A DNA stretch of 33,971 nt from positions 1 to 33,971 of the forward strand of contig JAEMQF010000262.1 of NCBI GenBank assembly GCA_022758925.1, read 5' to 3'. The notes under the pieces were generated by a model that saw nothing but the letters and a program-made list of their open reading frames with translations, was not told the DNA's origin and did not search any database. Positions within the stretch are counted from its first letter, which is position 1; every line of letters begins with the position of its first letter. The translations under genes and the position numbers were made by a program. This DNA is from Burkholderiales bacterium (GTDB taxonomy: Bacteria > Pseudomonadota > Gammaproteobacteria > Burkholderiales > Burkholderiaceae_C). Positions 1-10,598 of the stretch are shown here, piece after piece.

Positions 1-467
1 CCCAGGTCGCGCCGCCACAAGTCCTCGGCAGTGTCTTGCGGGCGGATGAAACACCAGTCCTGGCAGATCACTGGTCCAGCGTCGGCACGGTCGTCCATCC
101 AGTAGACCGAACCGCCGGTGATCCGCTCGCGAAAACGGATCGCCCACTCGATCGCGTCACGCCCTCGGTGCAGCGGCAGCAGGCTCGGGTGGTAGCCGAT
201 CGCGCCCAGGCGTGTTGCCTTGCGTGCGGCTTCACTGATGAAGCAATGTGCGTGGGCACAGACGATCAGATCGGTGCCGGACGGTACGTGTTCGGCCTCT
301 AGGCGTTTGCCGACTTCGATCGCCGCAACCGCCGCTTGTTGCGCCGCGCTCCACAGCCGATCCTGCGGGCTTGGCGCGGCAATCGCAAGCATGTCATGCG
401 CAGCATTGCGCAGGCTGCTGAAGGCCTGTGCGCCCAGCCATTTTTGTCCCACGAGCATGATCTTCAT
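1..467 (-). CDS. Formyltransferase-domain protein (methionyl-tRNA formyltransferase-like N-terminal fold), 3' end cut by window edge
   Basis: Reverse-strand frame from ATG at 467: MKIMLVGQKWLGAQAFSSL...GAIGYHPSLLPLHRGRDAIEWAIRFRERITGGSVYWMDDRADAGPVICQ; the HPSLLPLHRG..P...I motif is typical of formyl_trans_N. Open to position 1. Confidence 0.85.
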   Translation of the reverse strand, partial: MKIMLVGQKWLGAQAFSSLRNAAHDMLAIAAPSPQDRLWSAAQQAAVAAIEVGKRLEAEHVPSGTDLIVCAHAHCFISEAARKATRLGAIGYHPSLLPLHRGRDAIEWAIRFRERITGGSVYWMDDRADAGPVICQDWCFIRPQDTAEDLWRRDL

Positions 468-603
468 TGAGCGCGACCCGCAAAGTTGCCGACGCGCATT
501 CTCGCCGCACTTGCGGTGCGACCCCGCAAAGCAAGTGGCGCCCGCGTCTGCACTGGCGGCGCTGATCTTGAACGGCGCTCGGCGCGCCGTGCGTGCAACT
601 CGA

Positions 604-1032
604 TCAGGACTTCTGCGACGGATGCTGGCAGTTGTCGACCATGCGCTGGCCGGCCTTGGTGTTCATCAGCATCGACTTGTTGGCGATTTGCAGCCACATC
701 ATGCCGGCCTTCTTGTCTTCCAGGCGCACCGCACCGGTGGTCGTGGCTTCGGGCACCATCGTGTACGTCTTGCCCTTGAAGGCGAGGTTGAAGTAGCCCC
801 TCTTGCCGTGCACCTTTTCGACGTCGATCGACTGGTCGAACTCGCAGCTGACCTTGCCGGTCAAGACGCGGTCGGCGGCCGAGAGTTGGCCCGCGCTGAG
901 CGCAGCACCCGGGGCGGCGTGCTTTGGCGCGGATTTGTGGGCTGAATCCGTGGCCGCAAGCGCCGCCGTGGACAGACCGCCGAGCGCCAGACATGCAACC
1001 AGAATTCGAAGCGACAGCGATACTTTCATCAT
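604..1032 (-). CDS. Small secreted protein of unknown function
   Basis: MMKVSLSLRILVACLALGGLSTAALAA signal peptide followed by ~115 aa; start chosen at 1032. Confidence 0.7.
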   Translation of the reverse strand: MMKVSLSLRILVACLALGGLSTAALAATDSAHKSAPKHAAPGAALSAGQLSAADRVLTGKVSCEFDQSIDVEKVHGKRGYFNLAFKGKTYTMVPEATTTGAVRLEDKKAGMMWLQIANKSMLMNTKAGQRMVDNCQHPSQKS

Positions 1033-1424
1033 GTTTCTCCTTGAATGGGGGGGACTGGAAGATTCTGCGAGTGCGGGACCGGCAGCGTGGTTGCAATTTG
1101 CAACAGCGGTGACACGTCTGGCAGGCGTGGCTTGCGCGCTGACGCGTGGCCGTGCTGGCCGGCAGCGATGGGCTGCGCGATGCCGGCGCCGGCGCGCAGC
1201 AAGATGGCGCAGGGTTGCGTCGGGGAAGTCACGCCCGCAAGGCAACGCGATAGTGGCGTGGCCTCAAGTCATGCGCCGACATGAACTGAACCTCGGACCA
1301 GACCGCGCTACAAACGCTTACGAGTGACGGCGAGCATTACGCACGCCCCGCAGTTGCGGGGATTCACGTGCGTCGGGCCTGTGATGCAGTTCACAAAGAG
1401 CGCACGCACGATGTCGGCAGGGTG

Positions 1425-2411
1425 TCAGAGCAGGTGCTTGACGCCCTCTTGTTCTTCCAGCAGTTCCTTCAGCGTCAGGTTGATGCGCTCCTGGCTGAAC
1501 GTGTCGATGGCCAGGCCCTCGACGATGCGGTATTCGCCGCCGGCTGTGGTGACCGGAAAGCCGAACATCACGTCCTTCGGGATGCCGTATTCACCGTTGC
1601 TCGGCACGCCCATCGTGACCCATTTGCCCTGCGTGCCCATGGCCCAGTCGCGCATGTGGTCGATGGCCGCGTTCGCCGCCGACGCGGCAGAAGACAGGCC
1701 GCGTGCCTCGATGATCGCCGCACCGCGTTTGCCCACGGTGGGCAGGAACACGTCCTTGTTCCACACCGGGTCGGCGATCATGTCTTTCACGGGCTTGCCA
1801 GCAATCGTTGCGAAACGATAGTCGGCGTACATCGTCGGTGAATGGTTGCCCCAGACGCAGAGTCTTTCGATGTCCGCCACAGGCCGTCCCGTCTTGGCAG
1901 CGATCTGGCTTGCGGCGCGGTTGTGGTCCAGGCGCAGCATCGCCGTGAAATTCTTTCGCGCCAAATCAGGCGCGCTCTTCATCGCGATGTAGGCATTCGT
2001 GTTCGCCGGGTTGCCGACCACGAGCACGCGAACGGCTCGCGCCGCCGCGGCGTTCAAGGCTTTGCCCTGGGCGGTGAAGATCTGCGCATTCGCCGCAAGC
2101 AGATCCTTGCGCTCCATGCCGGGGCCGCGCGGGCGTGCACCGACGAGCAAGGCGTAGTCCGTATCCTTGAAGGCGGCGGATGCATCGCCAAACGCGTGCA
2201 TGCCGGCGAGCAGTGGAAATGCGCAGTCCTCAAGCTCCATCATCACGCCCTTCAGCGCCTTTTGCACCTTCTCGTCGGCAATTTCGAGCAGTTGCAGGAT
2301 CACAGGCTGATCCTTGCCGAGCATTTCGCCCGAGGCAATGCGAAACAGCAGCGCATAACCGATCTGACCGGCGGCCCCGGTGACAGCAATTCGAACGGGC
2401 TTTTTGCTCAT
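1425..2411 (-). CDS. mdh: Malate dehydrogenase
   Basis: [32 protein letters not shown]...[20 protein letters not shown]...[11 protein letters not shown]...[13 protein letters not shown]; start trimmed from the longer ORF to the ATG at 2411. Confidence 0.97.
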   Translation of the reverse strand: MSKKPVRIAVTGAAGQIGYALLFRIASGEMLGKDQPVILQLLEIADEKVQKALKGVMMELEDCAFPLLAGMHAFGDASAAFKDTDYALLVGARPRGPGMERKDLLAANAQIFTAQGKALNAAAARAVRVLVVGNPANTNAYIAMKSAPDLARKNFTAMLRLDHNRAASQIAAKTGRPVADIERLCVWGNHSPTMYADYRFATIAGKPVKDMIADPVWNKDVFLPTVGKRGAAIIEARGLSSAASAANAAIDHMRDWAMGTQGKWVTMGVPSNGEYGIPKDVMFGFPVTTAGGEYRIVEGLAIDTFSQERINLTLKELLEEQEGVKHLL

Positions 2412-2563
2412 GGGGAAATCTCCGGGAAAGAGGGCGTGGGTCGGACAAGGTTCGGAATCGGCCGGCTCAACGCTTGGCGCGCGAGGCACGGGCGGGGCAA
2501 AGTGTAGGCCAGTGCGGCGAATCTCATGGACGCGGCGGGTCGCCTGTGCTGCAATCGCGCCCC

Positions 2564-3331
2564 ATGCCGATGGACAGAAGTGAGCCTGCGCCGCGTTCGA
2601 GTGTTGCCGACGAGACCCCGGCATTCGCGCCGTTGTACCGCCAGATCAAGGCTCTCATGATGCGTGACCTGCAGGCCGGAGTGTGGCGCCCCGGAGCAGC
2701 AATCCCGAGCGAAAAGGACCTGGCGCTTCGTTTTCACGTGAGCCAGGGCACGGTGCGCAAAGCGGTCAACGAGTTGGCGGCCGACAACCTGCTCGTGCGG
2801 CGCCAAGGCAAGGGCACGTTTGTCGCCACGCACGCCGAAGAAAACGTGCAGTTCCGCTTCTTGCGTCTGCGCCCCGACGACGGTGACGCAGGCCGCATGC
2901 AGCGCAGCTTCATCGATTGCCGCCGCTTCGCCGCAAGCGCCGAGGTGGCGCGCTGGCTCGGGTTGAAGAGCGGCGACTTGGTGCTGCAGGTGCGCCGCGT
3001 TCTGTCGTTTCGTGGCCGTCCGGTCGTGTTCGACGACATCTGGTTGCCCGGCAAGCTGTTCAAGGGCCTCACCGGCGAGCGCCTCGCGAGCTACCGAGGT
3101 CCCCTGTACGGCTTGTTCGAAAGTGAATTCGGGGTTCGCATGATTCGCGCCGAAGAACGCATTCGCGCCGTCGCGGCCGGCGCCGAAGCGGCACTCCACC
3201 TGGGTGTTGCGCCGGGTGCTCCGCTGCTCAGCGTCGAGCGCTTGTCGATGACCTATGGCGACGCGCCGGTGGAGTTGCGCCGCGGGCTGTACGACACGAC
3301 GGCACACCACTACCGCAATCAACTGAGCTGA
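2564..3331 (+). CDS. GntR-family transcriptional regulator (winged helix + UTRA-like effector domain)
   Basis: [65 protein letters not shown]; divergent from mdh, upstream of sdhC. Confidence 0.93.
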   Translation: MPMDRSEPAPRSSVADETPAFAPLYRQIKALMMRDLQAGVWRPGAAIPSEKDLALRFHVSQGTVRKAVNELAADNLLVRRQGKGTFVATHAEENVQFRFLRLRPDDGDAGRMQRSFIDCRRFAASAEVARWLGLKSGDLVLQVRRVLSFRGRPVVFDDIWLPGKLFKGLTGERLASYRGPLYGLFESEFGVRMIRAEERIRAVAAGAEAALHLGVAPGAPLLSVERLSMTYGDAPVELRRGLYDTTAHHYRNQLS

Positions 3332-3393
3332 GCTTGTCCGCCGCATTGCAATAAACTCAGCCGTAGTGCGCATCCAAACCAACAGGCCTGGGC

Positions 3394-3819
3394 ATGACGG
3401 ATACGATCAAACAAATGGCGCGAAGACCGGGAACGATGCGATTGATCGACGCGCTTCAATACCGATTGCCGCTTGCGGGTTGGGTCTCGATCCTGCACCG
3501 CGCGAGTGGCGCACTGATGTTTGTGCTGTTGCCCTTCATCGTCTGGATGCTCGACACCAGTCTCAGTACGGAGATCAGCCACAGCCAGTTCATCGCCCTG
3601 TTTCTCGGCGGCGTGGGTTTCCTTCCGGGTTGGGTTTTCAAGTGGGTCGCGCTGGCCCTGATATGGGCCTATCTGCACCACTTCATCGCCGGCTTGCGCC
3701 ACCTTTGGATGGATGCAACGCACTCGGTGGACCTGGAATTCGGCCGCCGCTCGGCCGTCGTGACACTCGCCCTCAGTGCCGCGCTGACCTTGCTGCTGGG
3801 GGCAAAGCTGTTCTTCTAG
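3394..3819 (+). CDS. sdhC: Succinate dehydrogenase cytochrome b556 subunit
   Basis: RLIDALQYRLPLAGWVSILHRASGALMFVLLPF...YLHHFIAGLRHLWMD; stop TAG lies inside CTAG at 3816-3819. Confidence 0.95.
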   Translation: MTDTIKQMARRPGTMRLIDALQYRLPLAGWVSILHRASGALMFVLLPFIVWMLDTSLSTEISHSQFIALFLGGVGFLPGWVFKWVALALIWAYLHHFIAGLRHLWMDATHSVDLEFGRRSAVVTLALSAALTLLLGAKLFF

Positions 3820-3978
3820 TACTGCGTTCCGCCAATGAGCTTACAAATGAAATCGATGCATTCGTTCGCCAGGCGAGGGGCTGGGCCTCAGGCCCAGCGC
3901 GGCCTGCAAGGCTTGCAACGACGCATGGCGGACGAAGGCGCGATTTCATGTAAGCGGTTTGGCGGAACGCAGTACTAG
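3816..3978 (-). repeat. CTAG-bounded inverted-repeat structured element, copy 1 (163 bp, short variant)
   Basis: CTAGTACTGCGTTCCGCCAA (3816-3835) is the exact reverse complement of 3959-3978; the imperfect arm continues inward (..TTAC(AA)ATGAAATCG..TTCG.CCGCCA). 59 nt at 3866-3924 equal the reverse complement of 23271-23329. Internal hairpin CTGGGCC-tca-GGCCCAG at 3881-3897. Confidence 0.93.
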
Positions 3979-3996
3979 GCAGGCACGGACCCAGAC

Positions 3997-4362
3997 ATGG
4001 CAGCAAAGAATTTCGGATCGAAACGCGTTGTCGTCGGCGCGCACTATGGCCTGCGTGACTGGCTGGCGCAGCGCATCACCGCAGCCTTGATGGCACTGTT
4101 CACGTTTGTCTTGCTGGCGCTGATCCTGTTCGGCGGTGAACTCAACTATGAGCGCTGGGCCGGCATCTTTTCGAAGCAGTGGATGCGCCTGCTGACCTTC
4201 AGCACCATCGTCGCGCTGCTGATCCACGCCTGGGTCGGGATGCGCGACATCTTGATGGATTACGTGCACGGCGTGCTGCTGCGCCTGTGCCTGCAAGTGG
4301 CCACCCTGGTCTGGCTGGTGGGTTGTGGCGGTTGGGCGGTCCAGGTGCTGTGGAGACTTTGA
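3997..4362 (+). CDS. sdhD: Succinate dehydrogenase membrane anchor subunit
   Basis: GAHYGLRDWLAQRITAALMALFTFVLLALIL...LIHAWVGMRDILMDYVH. Confidence 0.94.
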   Translation: MAAKNFGSKRVVVGAHYGLRDWLAQRITAALMALFTFVLLALILFGGELNYERWAGIFSKQWMRLLTFSTIVALLIHAWVGMRDILMDYVHGVLLRLCLQVATLVWLVGCGGWAVQVLWRL

Positions 4363-6158
4363 TGCAGATCGCAGCCACTGTTCCCAGGCGCAGGTTCGAT
4401 GTGGTCATCGTCGGTGCCGGTGGCTCGGGCATGCGCGCGTCACTCCAGCTCGCGCGCGCGGGGTTGAATGTTGCCGTGCTGTCCAAGGTGTTCCCGACAC
4501 GTTCGCACACGGTGGCGGCGCAGGGCGGTATCGGCGCGGCGCTGGGCAACATGAGCCAGGACAACTGGCACTATCACTTCTACGACACGGTCAAGGGCTC
4601 CGACTGGCTGGGCGACCAAGACGCGATCGAATTCATGTGCCGCGAAGCGCCGAAGGTCGTGTACGAACTCGAACATTTCGGCATGCCCTTTGACCGCAAT
4701 CCGGACGGCACGATCTACCAGCGGCCGTTTGGCGGCCACACCGCAAACTACGGCGAAAAGCCGGTGCAGCGCGCCTGCGCTGCGGCAGACCGCACCGGCC
4801 ACGCGATGCTGCACACGCTGTACCAGCAAAACATCAAGGCGCGTGCAAATTTCTTTGTCGAGTGGATGGCGCTCGATCTGATCCGTGATGCGCAGGGCGA
4901 TGTGGTCGGCGTCACGGCGCTCGAAATGGAAACCGGCGAGTTGTACATCCTCGAGGCCAAAGTGACGTTGTTGGCCACCGGCGGCGCCGGGCGCATTTTC
5001 GCGGCGTCGACGAACGCCTTCATCAACACCGGCGATGGCCTGGGCATGGCGGCGCGCGCCGGCGTGCCGCTGCAGGACATGGAGTTCTGGCAGTTCCACC
5101 CAACGGGGGTGGCCGGCGCGGGCGTGCTGCTCACGGAAGGCTGCCGGGGCGAAGGCGCGATATTGCGCAACAGCGACGGCGAGCGATTCATGGAGCGCTA
5201 CGCGCCGACCCTGAAAGACCTGGCACCGCGCGACTTCGTGTCGCGCTGCATGGACCAGGAGATCAAGGAAGGGCGCGGGTGCGGGCCGAACAAGGACTAC
5301 ATCCACCTGGACATGACGCACATCGGCTCGGAAGACATTCTGAAGCGCCTGCCCAGCGTCTACGAGATCGGCCACAACTTCGCCAATGTCGACATCACGA
5401 AGGAGCCGATTCCGGTGGTACCGACGATCCACTATCAGATGGGGGGCATTCCGACCACGATCCACGGCCAGGTGGCCGCGCCGAAAGGGAGCGATCCCAA
5501 TGCCGTGGTGAACGGCTTGTACGCCGTGGGCGAATGCTCCTGCGTCAGCGTGCATGGGGCGAACCGGCTGGGCACGAATTCCTTGCTCGACCTGCTCGTG
5601 TTCGGGCGTGCCGCGGGCAATCATCTGGTGGACTCCGGCCTGGGCGCTGTTGCGCACAAGGACCTGCCGCCTGGAGCCGCCGACCCGACGCGTGAGCGCC
5701 TGGCGCGGCTGGACGCGAGCACGAGCGGCGAATACGCACAAGATGTGGCGAACGAGATCCGCGCGACGATGCAACACCACGCCGGAGTGTTTCGGACCCA
5801 GGCCGCAATGGACGAGGGGGTTCGCATGATCGGCGCTCTGGCCGAGCGCTGCAAGGGCATCCATCTGGCGGACAAGTCCAAGGTCTTCAACACCGCGCGC
5901 ATCGAGGCGCTGGAAGTCGAGAACCTGATCGAAGCGGCGCGTGCCACGATGGCGAGCGCGGCGGCGCGCCACGAAAGCCGTGGCGCGCACAGCGTGAACG
6001 AGTATTCAGACAGCCCTGAGTTTCCGAACGGTCGCAACGACAAGGCCTGGCTGCGCCATTCCTTGTGGTACTCGCAGGGCGATCGCCTCGACTACAAGCC
6101 GGTTCGAATGCAGCCGCTCACGACCGAGTCGATCCCGCCCAAAATCCGTACGTTCTGA
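4362..6158 (+). CDS. sdhA: Succinate dehydrogenase flavoprotein subunit
   Basis: FDVVIVGAGGSGMRASLQLARAGLNVAVLSKVFPTRSHTVAAQGGIGAALGN...; start trimmed to ATG at 4362, overlapping the sdhD stop (TGATG). Confidence 0.98.
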   Translation: MQIAATVPRRRFDVVIVGAGGSGMRASLQLARAGLNVAVLSKVFPTRSHTVAAQGGIGAALGNMSQDNWHYHFYDTVKGSDWLGDQDAIEFMCREAPKVVYELEHFGMPFDRNPDGTIYQRPFGGHTANYGEKPVQRACAAADRTGHAMLHTLYQQNIKARANFFVEWMALDLIRDAQGDVVGVTALEMETGELYILEAKVTLLATGGAGRIFAASTNAFINTGDGLGMAARAGVPLQDMEFWQFHPTGVAGAGVLLTEGCRGEGAILRNSDGERFMERYAPTLKDLAPRDFVSRCMDQEIKEGRGCGPNKDYIHLDMTHIGSEDILKRLPSVYEIGHNFANVDITKEPIPVVPTIHYQMGGIPTTIHGQVAAPKGSDPNAVVNGLYAVGECSCVSVHGANRLGTNSLLDLLVFGRAAGNHLVDSGLGAVAHKDLPPGAADPTRERLARLDASTSGEYAQDVANEIRATMQHHAGVFRTQAAMDEGVRMIGALAERCKGIHLADKSKVFNTARIEALEVENLIEAARATMASAAARHESRGAHSVNEYSDSPEFPNGRNDKAWLRHSLWYSQGDRLDYKPVRMQPLTTESIPPKIRTF

Positions 6159-6192
6159 TGCCACCCGAAGCGTCGACGAGCGAAGGAAATTC

Positions 6193-6897
6193 ATGACCCA
6201 GCGCGTATTCCAGATCTACCGCTACAACCCCGATTCCGACGCCAAGCCACACATGCAAAGGCTCGAAGTCGAACTCGACGGCAGCGAACGCATGTTGCTC
6301 GACGCGTTGGGCAAGCTCAAGGCGGTCGACCCCAGCTTGAGCTTTCGGCGCTCGTGCCGGGAGGGGGTGTGCGGGTCGGACGCGATGAACATCAATGGCA
6401 AGAACGGCTTGGCGTGTCTGACCAACATGCTGACATTGAAAGACCCGATTGTGCTCAAGCCCTTGCCGGGCTTGCCCGTGATCCGCGACCTGATCGTCGA
6501 CATGACTCAGTTCTTCAAGCAGTATCACTCCATCAAACCGTACCTGGTGAACGACGAACGCCCGCCCGAAAAAGAGCGTTTGCAAACGCCCGAAGAGCGC
6601 GACGAGCTGAATGGACTCTACGAGTGCATTCTGTGTGCGAGTTGCTCGACGGCTTGCCCCAGTTTTTGGTGGAACCCCGACAAGTTCGTCGGCCCGGCAG
6701 GCCTGCTGCAGGCCTATCGATTCATCGCCGACAGCCGAGACCACGACACATCGGCGCGGCTGGACAATCTGGAAGATCCGTATCGGCTGTTCCGGTGTCA
6801 CACGATCATGAACTGCGTCGAAGTCTGCCCCAAGGGATTGAACCCGACGCGGGCGATCGGCAAGATCAAGGAGATGATGGTGCGTCGCGCCGTCTGA
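6193..6897 (+). CDS. sdhB: Succinate dehydrogenase iron-sulfur subunit
   Basis: RSCREGVCGSDAMNINGKNGLACLT...ECILCASCSTACPSFWWNPDKFVGPA...CHTIMNCVEVCPKGLNP. Confidence 0.98.
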   Translation: MTQRVFQIYRYNPDSDAKPHMQRLEVELDGSERMLLDALGKLKAVDPSLSFRRSCREGVCGSDAMNINGKNGLACLTNMLTLKDPIVLKPLPGLPVIRDLIVDMTQFFKQYHSIKPYLVNDERPPEKERLQTPEERDELNGLYECILCASCSTACPSFWWNPDKFVGPAGLLQAYRFIADSRDHDTSARLDNLEDPYRLFRCHTIMNCVEVCPKGLNPTRAIGKIKEMMVRRAV

Positions 6898-6899
6898 GC

Positions 6900-7202
6900 A
6901 TGGATACGCCGGTCGATGCCCGTACCTTGAGCCGCTTGAAGTGGCGATGCCGCCGCGGCCTGCTCGAAAACGACTTGTTCATCGAGCGCTTCTTCACTGC
7001 CCACGAGGCCAGCATCACGCCGCAACAGGCGCGTGCGCTGGAGTCGTTGATGGACTTGGCCGATCACGAGCTGCTCGATCTTTTCTTGCGCCGCAGCGAA
7101 CCCGATCCCGCATGGCATGACCCCGCGCTGCACGAAGTCCTGCAGCGCATCCGCACCGCCCCACCGCAGGCCACGGTCTGCTCAACGAGGACCCGAACAT
7201 GA
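6900..7202 (+). CDS. sdhE: SdhE/YgfY-family FAD assembly factor
   Basis: [21 protein letters not shown]...[20 protein letters not shown]; position between sdhB and gltA. Confidence 0.9.
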   Translation: MDTPVDARTLSRLKWRCRRGLLENDLFIERFFTAHEASITPQQARALESLMDLADHELLDLFLRRSEPDPAWHDPALHEVLQRIRTAPPQATVCSTRTRT

Positions 7203-8512
7203 CTCCCTCCGATGTGAAAGCGACGCTGACGTTTTCCGATGGCAGCCCGAGCGTCGAGCTGCCGATCTACAAGGGCAGCGTCGGCCCGCAGGTCATCGAC
7301 ATCCGCAAGCTCTACGCGCAGACCGGAAGGTTCACGTATGACCCGGGCTTCATGTCGACGGCGGCGTGCAGCTCGGCCATCACGTTCATCGACGGCGACA
7401 AGGGCGAGCTCCTGTATCGCGGCTACCCGATCGAAGAGTTGGCGGTGAACTGCGATTTCCTCGAGACCTGCCACCTGCTGCTGTATGGCGATCTGCCGAA
7501 CGCTGCTCAGCGCGCCGATTTCACGAAGCGTGTCACGAGCCATACGATGGTGAACGAGCAGATGCAGTTCTTCTTGCGCGGTTTTCGGCGCGACGCGCAC
7601 CCGATGGCCATTCTCACCGGGCTGGTGGGCGGCATGTCGGCGTTCTACCACGACAGCACCGACATCAACGACCCGCACCACCGCGAGATTTCCGCGATTC
7701 GCCTGATCGCAAAGATGCCGACGCTGGTGGCGATGGCCTACAAGTACTCTTGCGGCCAGCCCTACATCTACCCGAAGAACGACCTCTCCTATGCCAGCAA
7801 CTTCATGCGCATGATGTTTGCCACGCCGTGCGAGGAATACGTTCCCAACGACGTGCTGGTGCGGGCGATGGACCGCATCTTCATCCTGCACGCCGATCAC
7901 GAGCAGAACGCCTCGACCTCGACGGTGCGGCTGTGCGGCTCGTCCGGAACGAACCCGTTCGCCGCAATCGCGGCTGGGGTGGCGTGCCTGTGGGGCCCTG
8001 CCCATGGCGGTGCGAACGAAGCGGCGCTGAACATGCTCGAAGACGTGCACCGCACGGGCGGTATCGAGCGCATCGGCGAGTTCATCCGCCGCGTGAAAGA
8101 CAAGAACTCGAGCGTCAAGCTGATGGGCTTTGGGCATCGTGTCTACAAGAACTACGACCCGCGCGCCAAGTTGATGCGCGAAACCTGCCATGAAGTGCTC
8201 GGCGCCCTGGGGATGGGGAACGACCCGATCCTGAAACTCGCGATGGCGCTCGAGAAGATCGCGCTCGAAGACGAATACTTCGTGTCGCGCAAGCTCTACC
8301 CGAATGTCGACTTCTATTCCGGCATCGTGCAGCGCGCAGTCGGCATTCCGGTGAGCCTGTTCACGGCGGTCTTTGCGCTCGCACGCACCGTGGGCTGGAT
8401 CGCGCAGCTCAATGAAATGATCGGCGACCCCGAATACAAGATCGGTCGGCCGCGCCAGTTGTTCAGTGGCGCGGTCAGGCGCCAAGTCAAGCCGCTCGCG
8501 CAGCGGGTTTGA
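7199..8512 (+). CDS. gltA: Citrate synthase
   Basis: [38 protein letters not shown]...[16 protein letters not shown]...[12 protein letters not shown]...[15 protein letters not shown]. Confidence 0.98.
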   Translation: MTPSDVKATLTFSDGSPSVELPIYKGSVGPQVIDIRKLYAQTGRFTYDPGFMSTAACSSAITFIDGDKGELLYRGYPIEELAVNCDFLETCHLLLYGDLPNAAQRADFTKRVTSHTMVNEQMQFFLRGFRRDAHPMAILTGLVGGMSAFYHDSTDINDPHHREISAIRLIAKMPTLVAMAYKYSCGQPYIYPKNDLSYASNFMRMMFATPCEEYVPNDVLVRAMDRIFILHADHEQNASTSTVRLCGSSGTNPFAAIAAGVACLWGPAHGGANEAALNMLEDVHRTGGIERIGEFIRRVKDKNSSVKLMGFGHRVYKNYDPRAKLMRETCHEVLGALGMGNDPILKLAMALEKIALEDEYFVSRKLYPNVDFYSGIVQRAVGIPVSLFTAVFALARTVGWIAQLNEMIGDPEYKIGRPRQLFSGAVRRQVKPLAQRV

Positions 8513-9930
8513 GTCTGACCATGCCGCGCACGCTCTACGACAAACTTTGGGACGAACATGTCGTCCACGTAGAGGATGACGGCACGGCGCTGCTCTACAT
8601 CGACCGCCACTTGGTGCACGAGGTGACGAGCCCGCAGGCCTTCGAAGGCCTCGACCTGGCCGGGCGCAAGGTGTGGCGCATCGCGGCGAACCTGGCGGTG
8701 AGCGACCACAACGTGCCGACGACGGACCGTTCGCACGGAATTTCCGACCCGATCTCCAGACTCCAGGTCGACACACTCGATGCGAATTGCGAACGGCATG
8801 GGGTCACGCAGTTCAAGATGAACGACCTGCGCCAGGGCATCGTGCATGTCATAGGCCCGGAACAGGGCGCGACGCTGCCGGGCATGACGGTCGTGTGCGG
8901 CGACTCGCACACCTCGACGCATGGCGCGTTCGGTGCGCTCGCGCACGGCATCGGCACGAGCGAGGTCGAACATGTGCTGGCGACGCAGACGCTGCTCGGG
9001 CGCAAGGCGAAGAACATGCTGGTGCGGGTTGAAGGTGCGTTGGCCAAAGGGTGCAGCGCAAAAGATCTGGTGCTGGCGATCATCGGCAAGACCGGTACTG
9101 CCGGGGGTACCGGCTATACGATCGAATTCGCCGGCGCGGCGATTCGCAAGCTCACCATGGAAGGCCGCATGACGCTGTGCAACATGGCGATCGAAGCCGG
9201 TGCGCGCTCCGGTTTGGTGGCCGTGGACGAAACGACGCTGGCGTATGTGAAGGGCAGGCCGTTCTCCCCGACCGGTGTCGAGTGGGACCTCGCGGCGCGT
9301 TACTGGCGCACGCTGCAATCCGATGCCGATGCGAAGTGGGACGCGGTCGTCGAACTCGACGCAGGCCAGGTCGCGCCGCAAGTGACGTGGGGCACGTCGC
9401 CCGAAATGGTGGTGCCTGTCGACGGCCGCGTGCCCGACCCGGATCGCGAGAAAGACTCCGGCAAACGCGGCGCGATCGAACGCGCACTGAGTTATATGGC
9501 GCTTACGCCGAACAAGCCGATCACCGACATTCGGATCGACAAGGTGTTCATCGGCTCGTGCACGAATTCGCGCATCGAAGATCTGCGCGAAGCCGCGGCC
9601 GTGGTGCGGCGTCTGCGTCGCAAGGTGGCGGCGAACGTCAAGTTGGCGATGGTCGTTCCCGGTTCGGGCCTGGTCAAGCAACAGGCTGAGCATGAAGGCC
9701 TGGACAAACTCTTCATCGCCGCGGGCTTCGAGTGGCGCGAGCCGGGATGTTCGATGTGCCTGGCGATGAACGCGGATCGGTTGGAGCCCGGCGAACGCTG
9801 CGCGTCGACGTCGAACCGCAATTTCGAAGGCCGGCAGGGGGCGGGTGGCCGCACCCACCTGGTCAGTCCTGCGATGGCAGCAGCGGCAGCCATCGAAGGC
9901 CATTTCATCGATGTTCGCCGCATTGGCTAG
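8509..9930 (+). CDS. leuC: 3-isopropylmalate dehydratase large subunit (start may be 8521)
   Basis: [15 protein letters not shown]...[34 protein letters not shown]...[14 protein letters not shown]...[12 protein letters not shown]; stop TAG lies in CTAG 9927-9930. Confidence 0.97.
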   Translation: MSLTMPRTLYDKLWDEHVVHVEDDGTALLYIDRHLVHEVTSPQAFEGLDLAGRKVWRIAANLAVSDHNVPTTDRSHGISDPISRLQVDTLDANCERHGVTQFKMNDLRQGIVHVIGPEQGATLPGMTVVCGDSHTSTHGAFGALAHGIGTSEVEHVLATQTLLGRKAKNMLVRVEGALAKGCSAKDLVLAIIGKTGTAGGTGYTIEFAGAAIRKLTMEGRMTLCNMAIEAGARSGLVAVDETTLAYVKGRPFSPTGVEWDLAARYWRTLQSDADAKWDAVVELDAGQVAPQVTWGTSPEMVVPVDGRVPDPDREKDSGKRGAIERALSYMALTPNKPITDIRIDKVFIGSCTNSRIEDLREAAAVVRRLRRKVAANVKLAMVVPGSGLVKQQAEHEGLDKLFIAAGFEWREPGCSMCLAMNADRLEPGERCASTSNRNFEGRQGAGGRTHLVSPAMAAAAAIEGHFIDVRRIG

Positions 9931-9953
9931 TGCAAACCGGCCGAGGACACCGC

Positions 9954-10598
9954 ATGCAACCGTTTCGAATCCACAGGGGGCGGGTCGCGCCGCTGGATCG
10001 GGAAAACGTCGACACCGACGCGATCATTCCCAAACAGTTTCTGAAGTCGATCAAGAAGACGGGCTTCGGCCAGAACCTGTTCGACGCGTGGCGTTTTCTC
10101 GACGCCGGCGAGCCCGGCCAGGACCCGGCCACGCGCAAGGCGAATCCCGACTTCGTCTTGAACCAGTCACGCTACAAGGGCGCGTCGGTGCTGCTCGCCC
10201 GGCGCAACTTCGGCTGCGGCTCTTCGCGTGAGCACGCGCCGTGGGCGCTGCAGCAGTACGGTTTTCGGGCGCTGATCGCGCCGAGCTTCGCCGACATCTT
10301 TTTCAACAACTGCTTCAAGAACGGGCTGTTGCCGATTCAGCTCCCCGAGCATGAAGTCGCGAAGCTGTTCGACGAGGTCGCCGCGTTCGTCGGCTATGAG
10401 TTGAGCATCGACCTGGAGCAGCAGATCGTGATCAAACCCGACGCCACCAGTGTGCCGTTCGAGGTTCAGCCGTTTCGCAAGTTCTGCTTGCTCGGAGGCT
10501 ACGACGATATCGGCCTGACGCTGCGCCACGCCGACAAGATTCGCAGCTATGAGGCGCAGCGGCTGCTGCAAAAGCCATGGCTGACGCGTCGAATCTAG
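9954..10598 (+). CDS. leuD: 3-isopropylmalate dehydratase small subunit
   Basis: [39 protein letters not shown]...[20 protein letters not shown]; start trimmed to ATG 9954; stop lies in CTAG 10595-10598. Confidence 0.96.
   Translation: MQPFRIHRGRVAPLDRENVDTDAIIPKQFLKSIKKTGFGQNLFDAWRFLDAGEPGQDPATRKANPDFVLNQSRYKGASVLLARRNFGCGSSREHAPWALQQYGFRALIAPSFADIFFNNCFKNGLLPIQLPEHEVAKLFDEVAAFVGYELSIDLEQQIVIKPDATSVPFEVQPFRKFCLLGGYDDIGLTLRHADKIRSYEAQRLLQKPWLTRRI

Noticed and set aside
4440-5990. Long antisense ORF over sdhA; similar ones over gltA/leuC (7064..8776, 8314..9903), folC (20708..22003), purF (23461..25008) and gltX (24885..26333)
   Set aside because: Shadow ORFs caused by high GC codon bias, rich in R/H/A, opposite clearly assigned genes.
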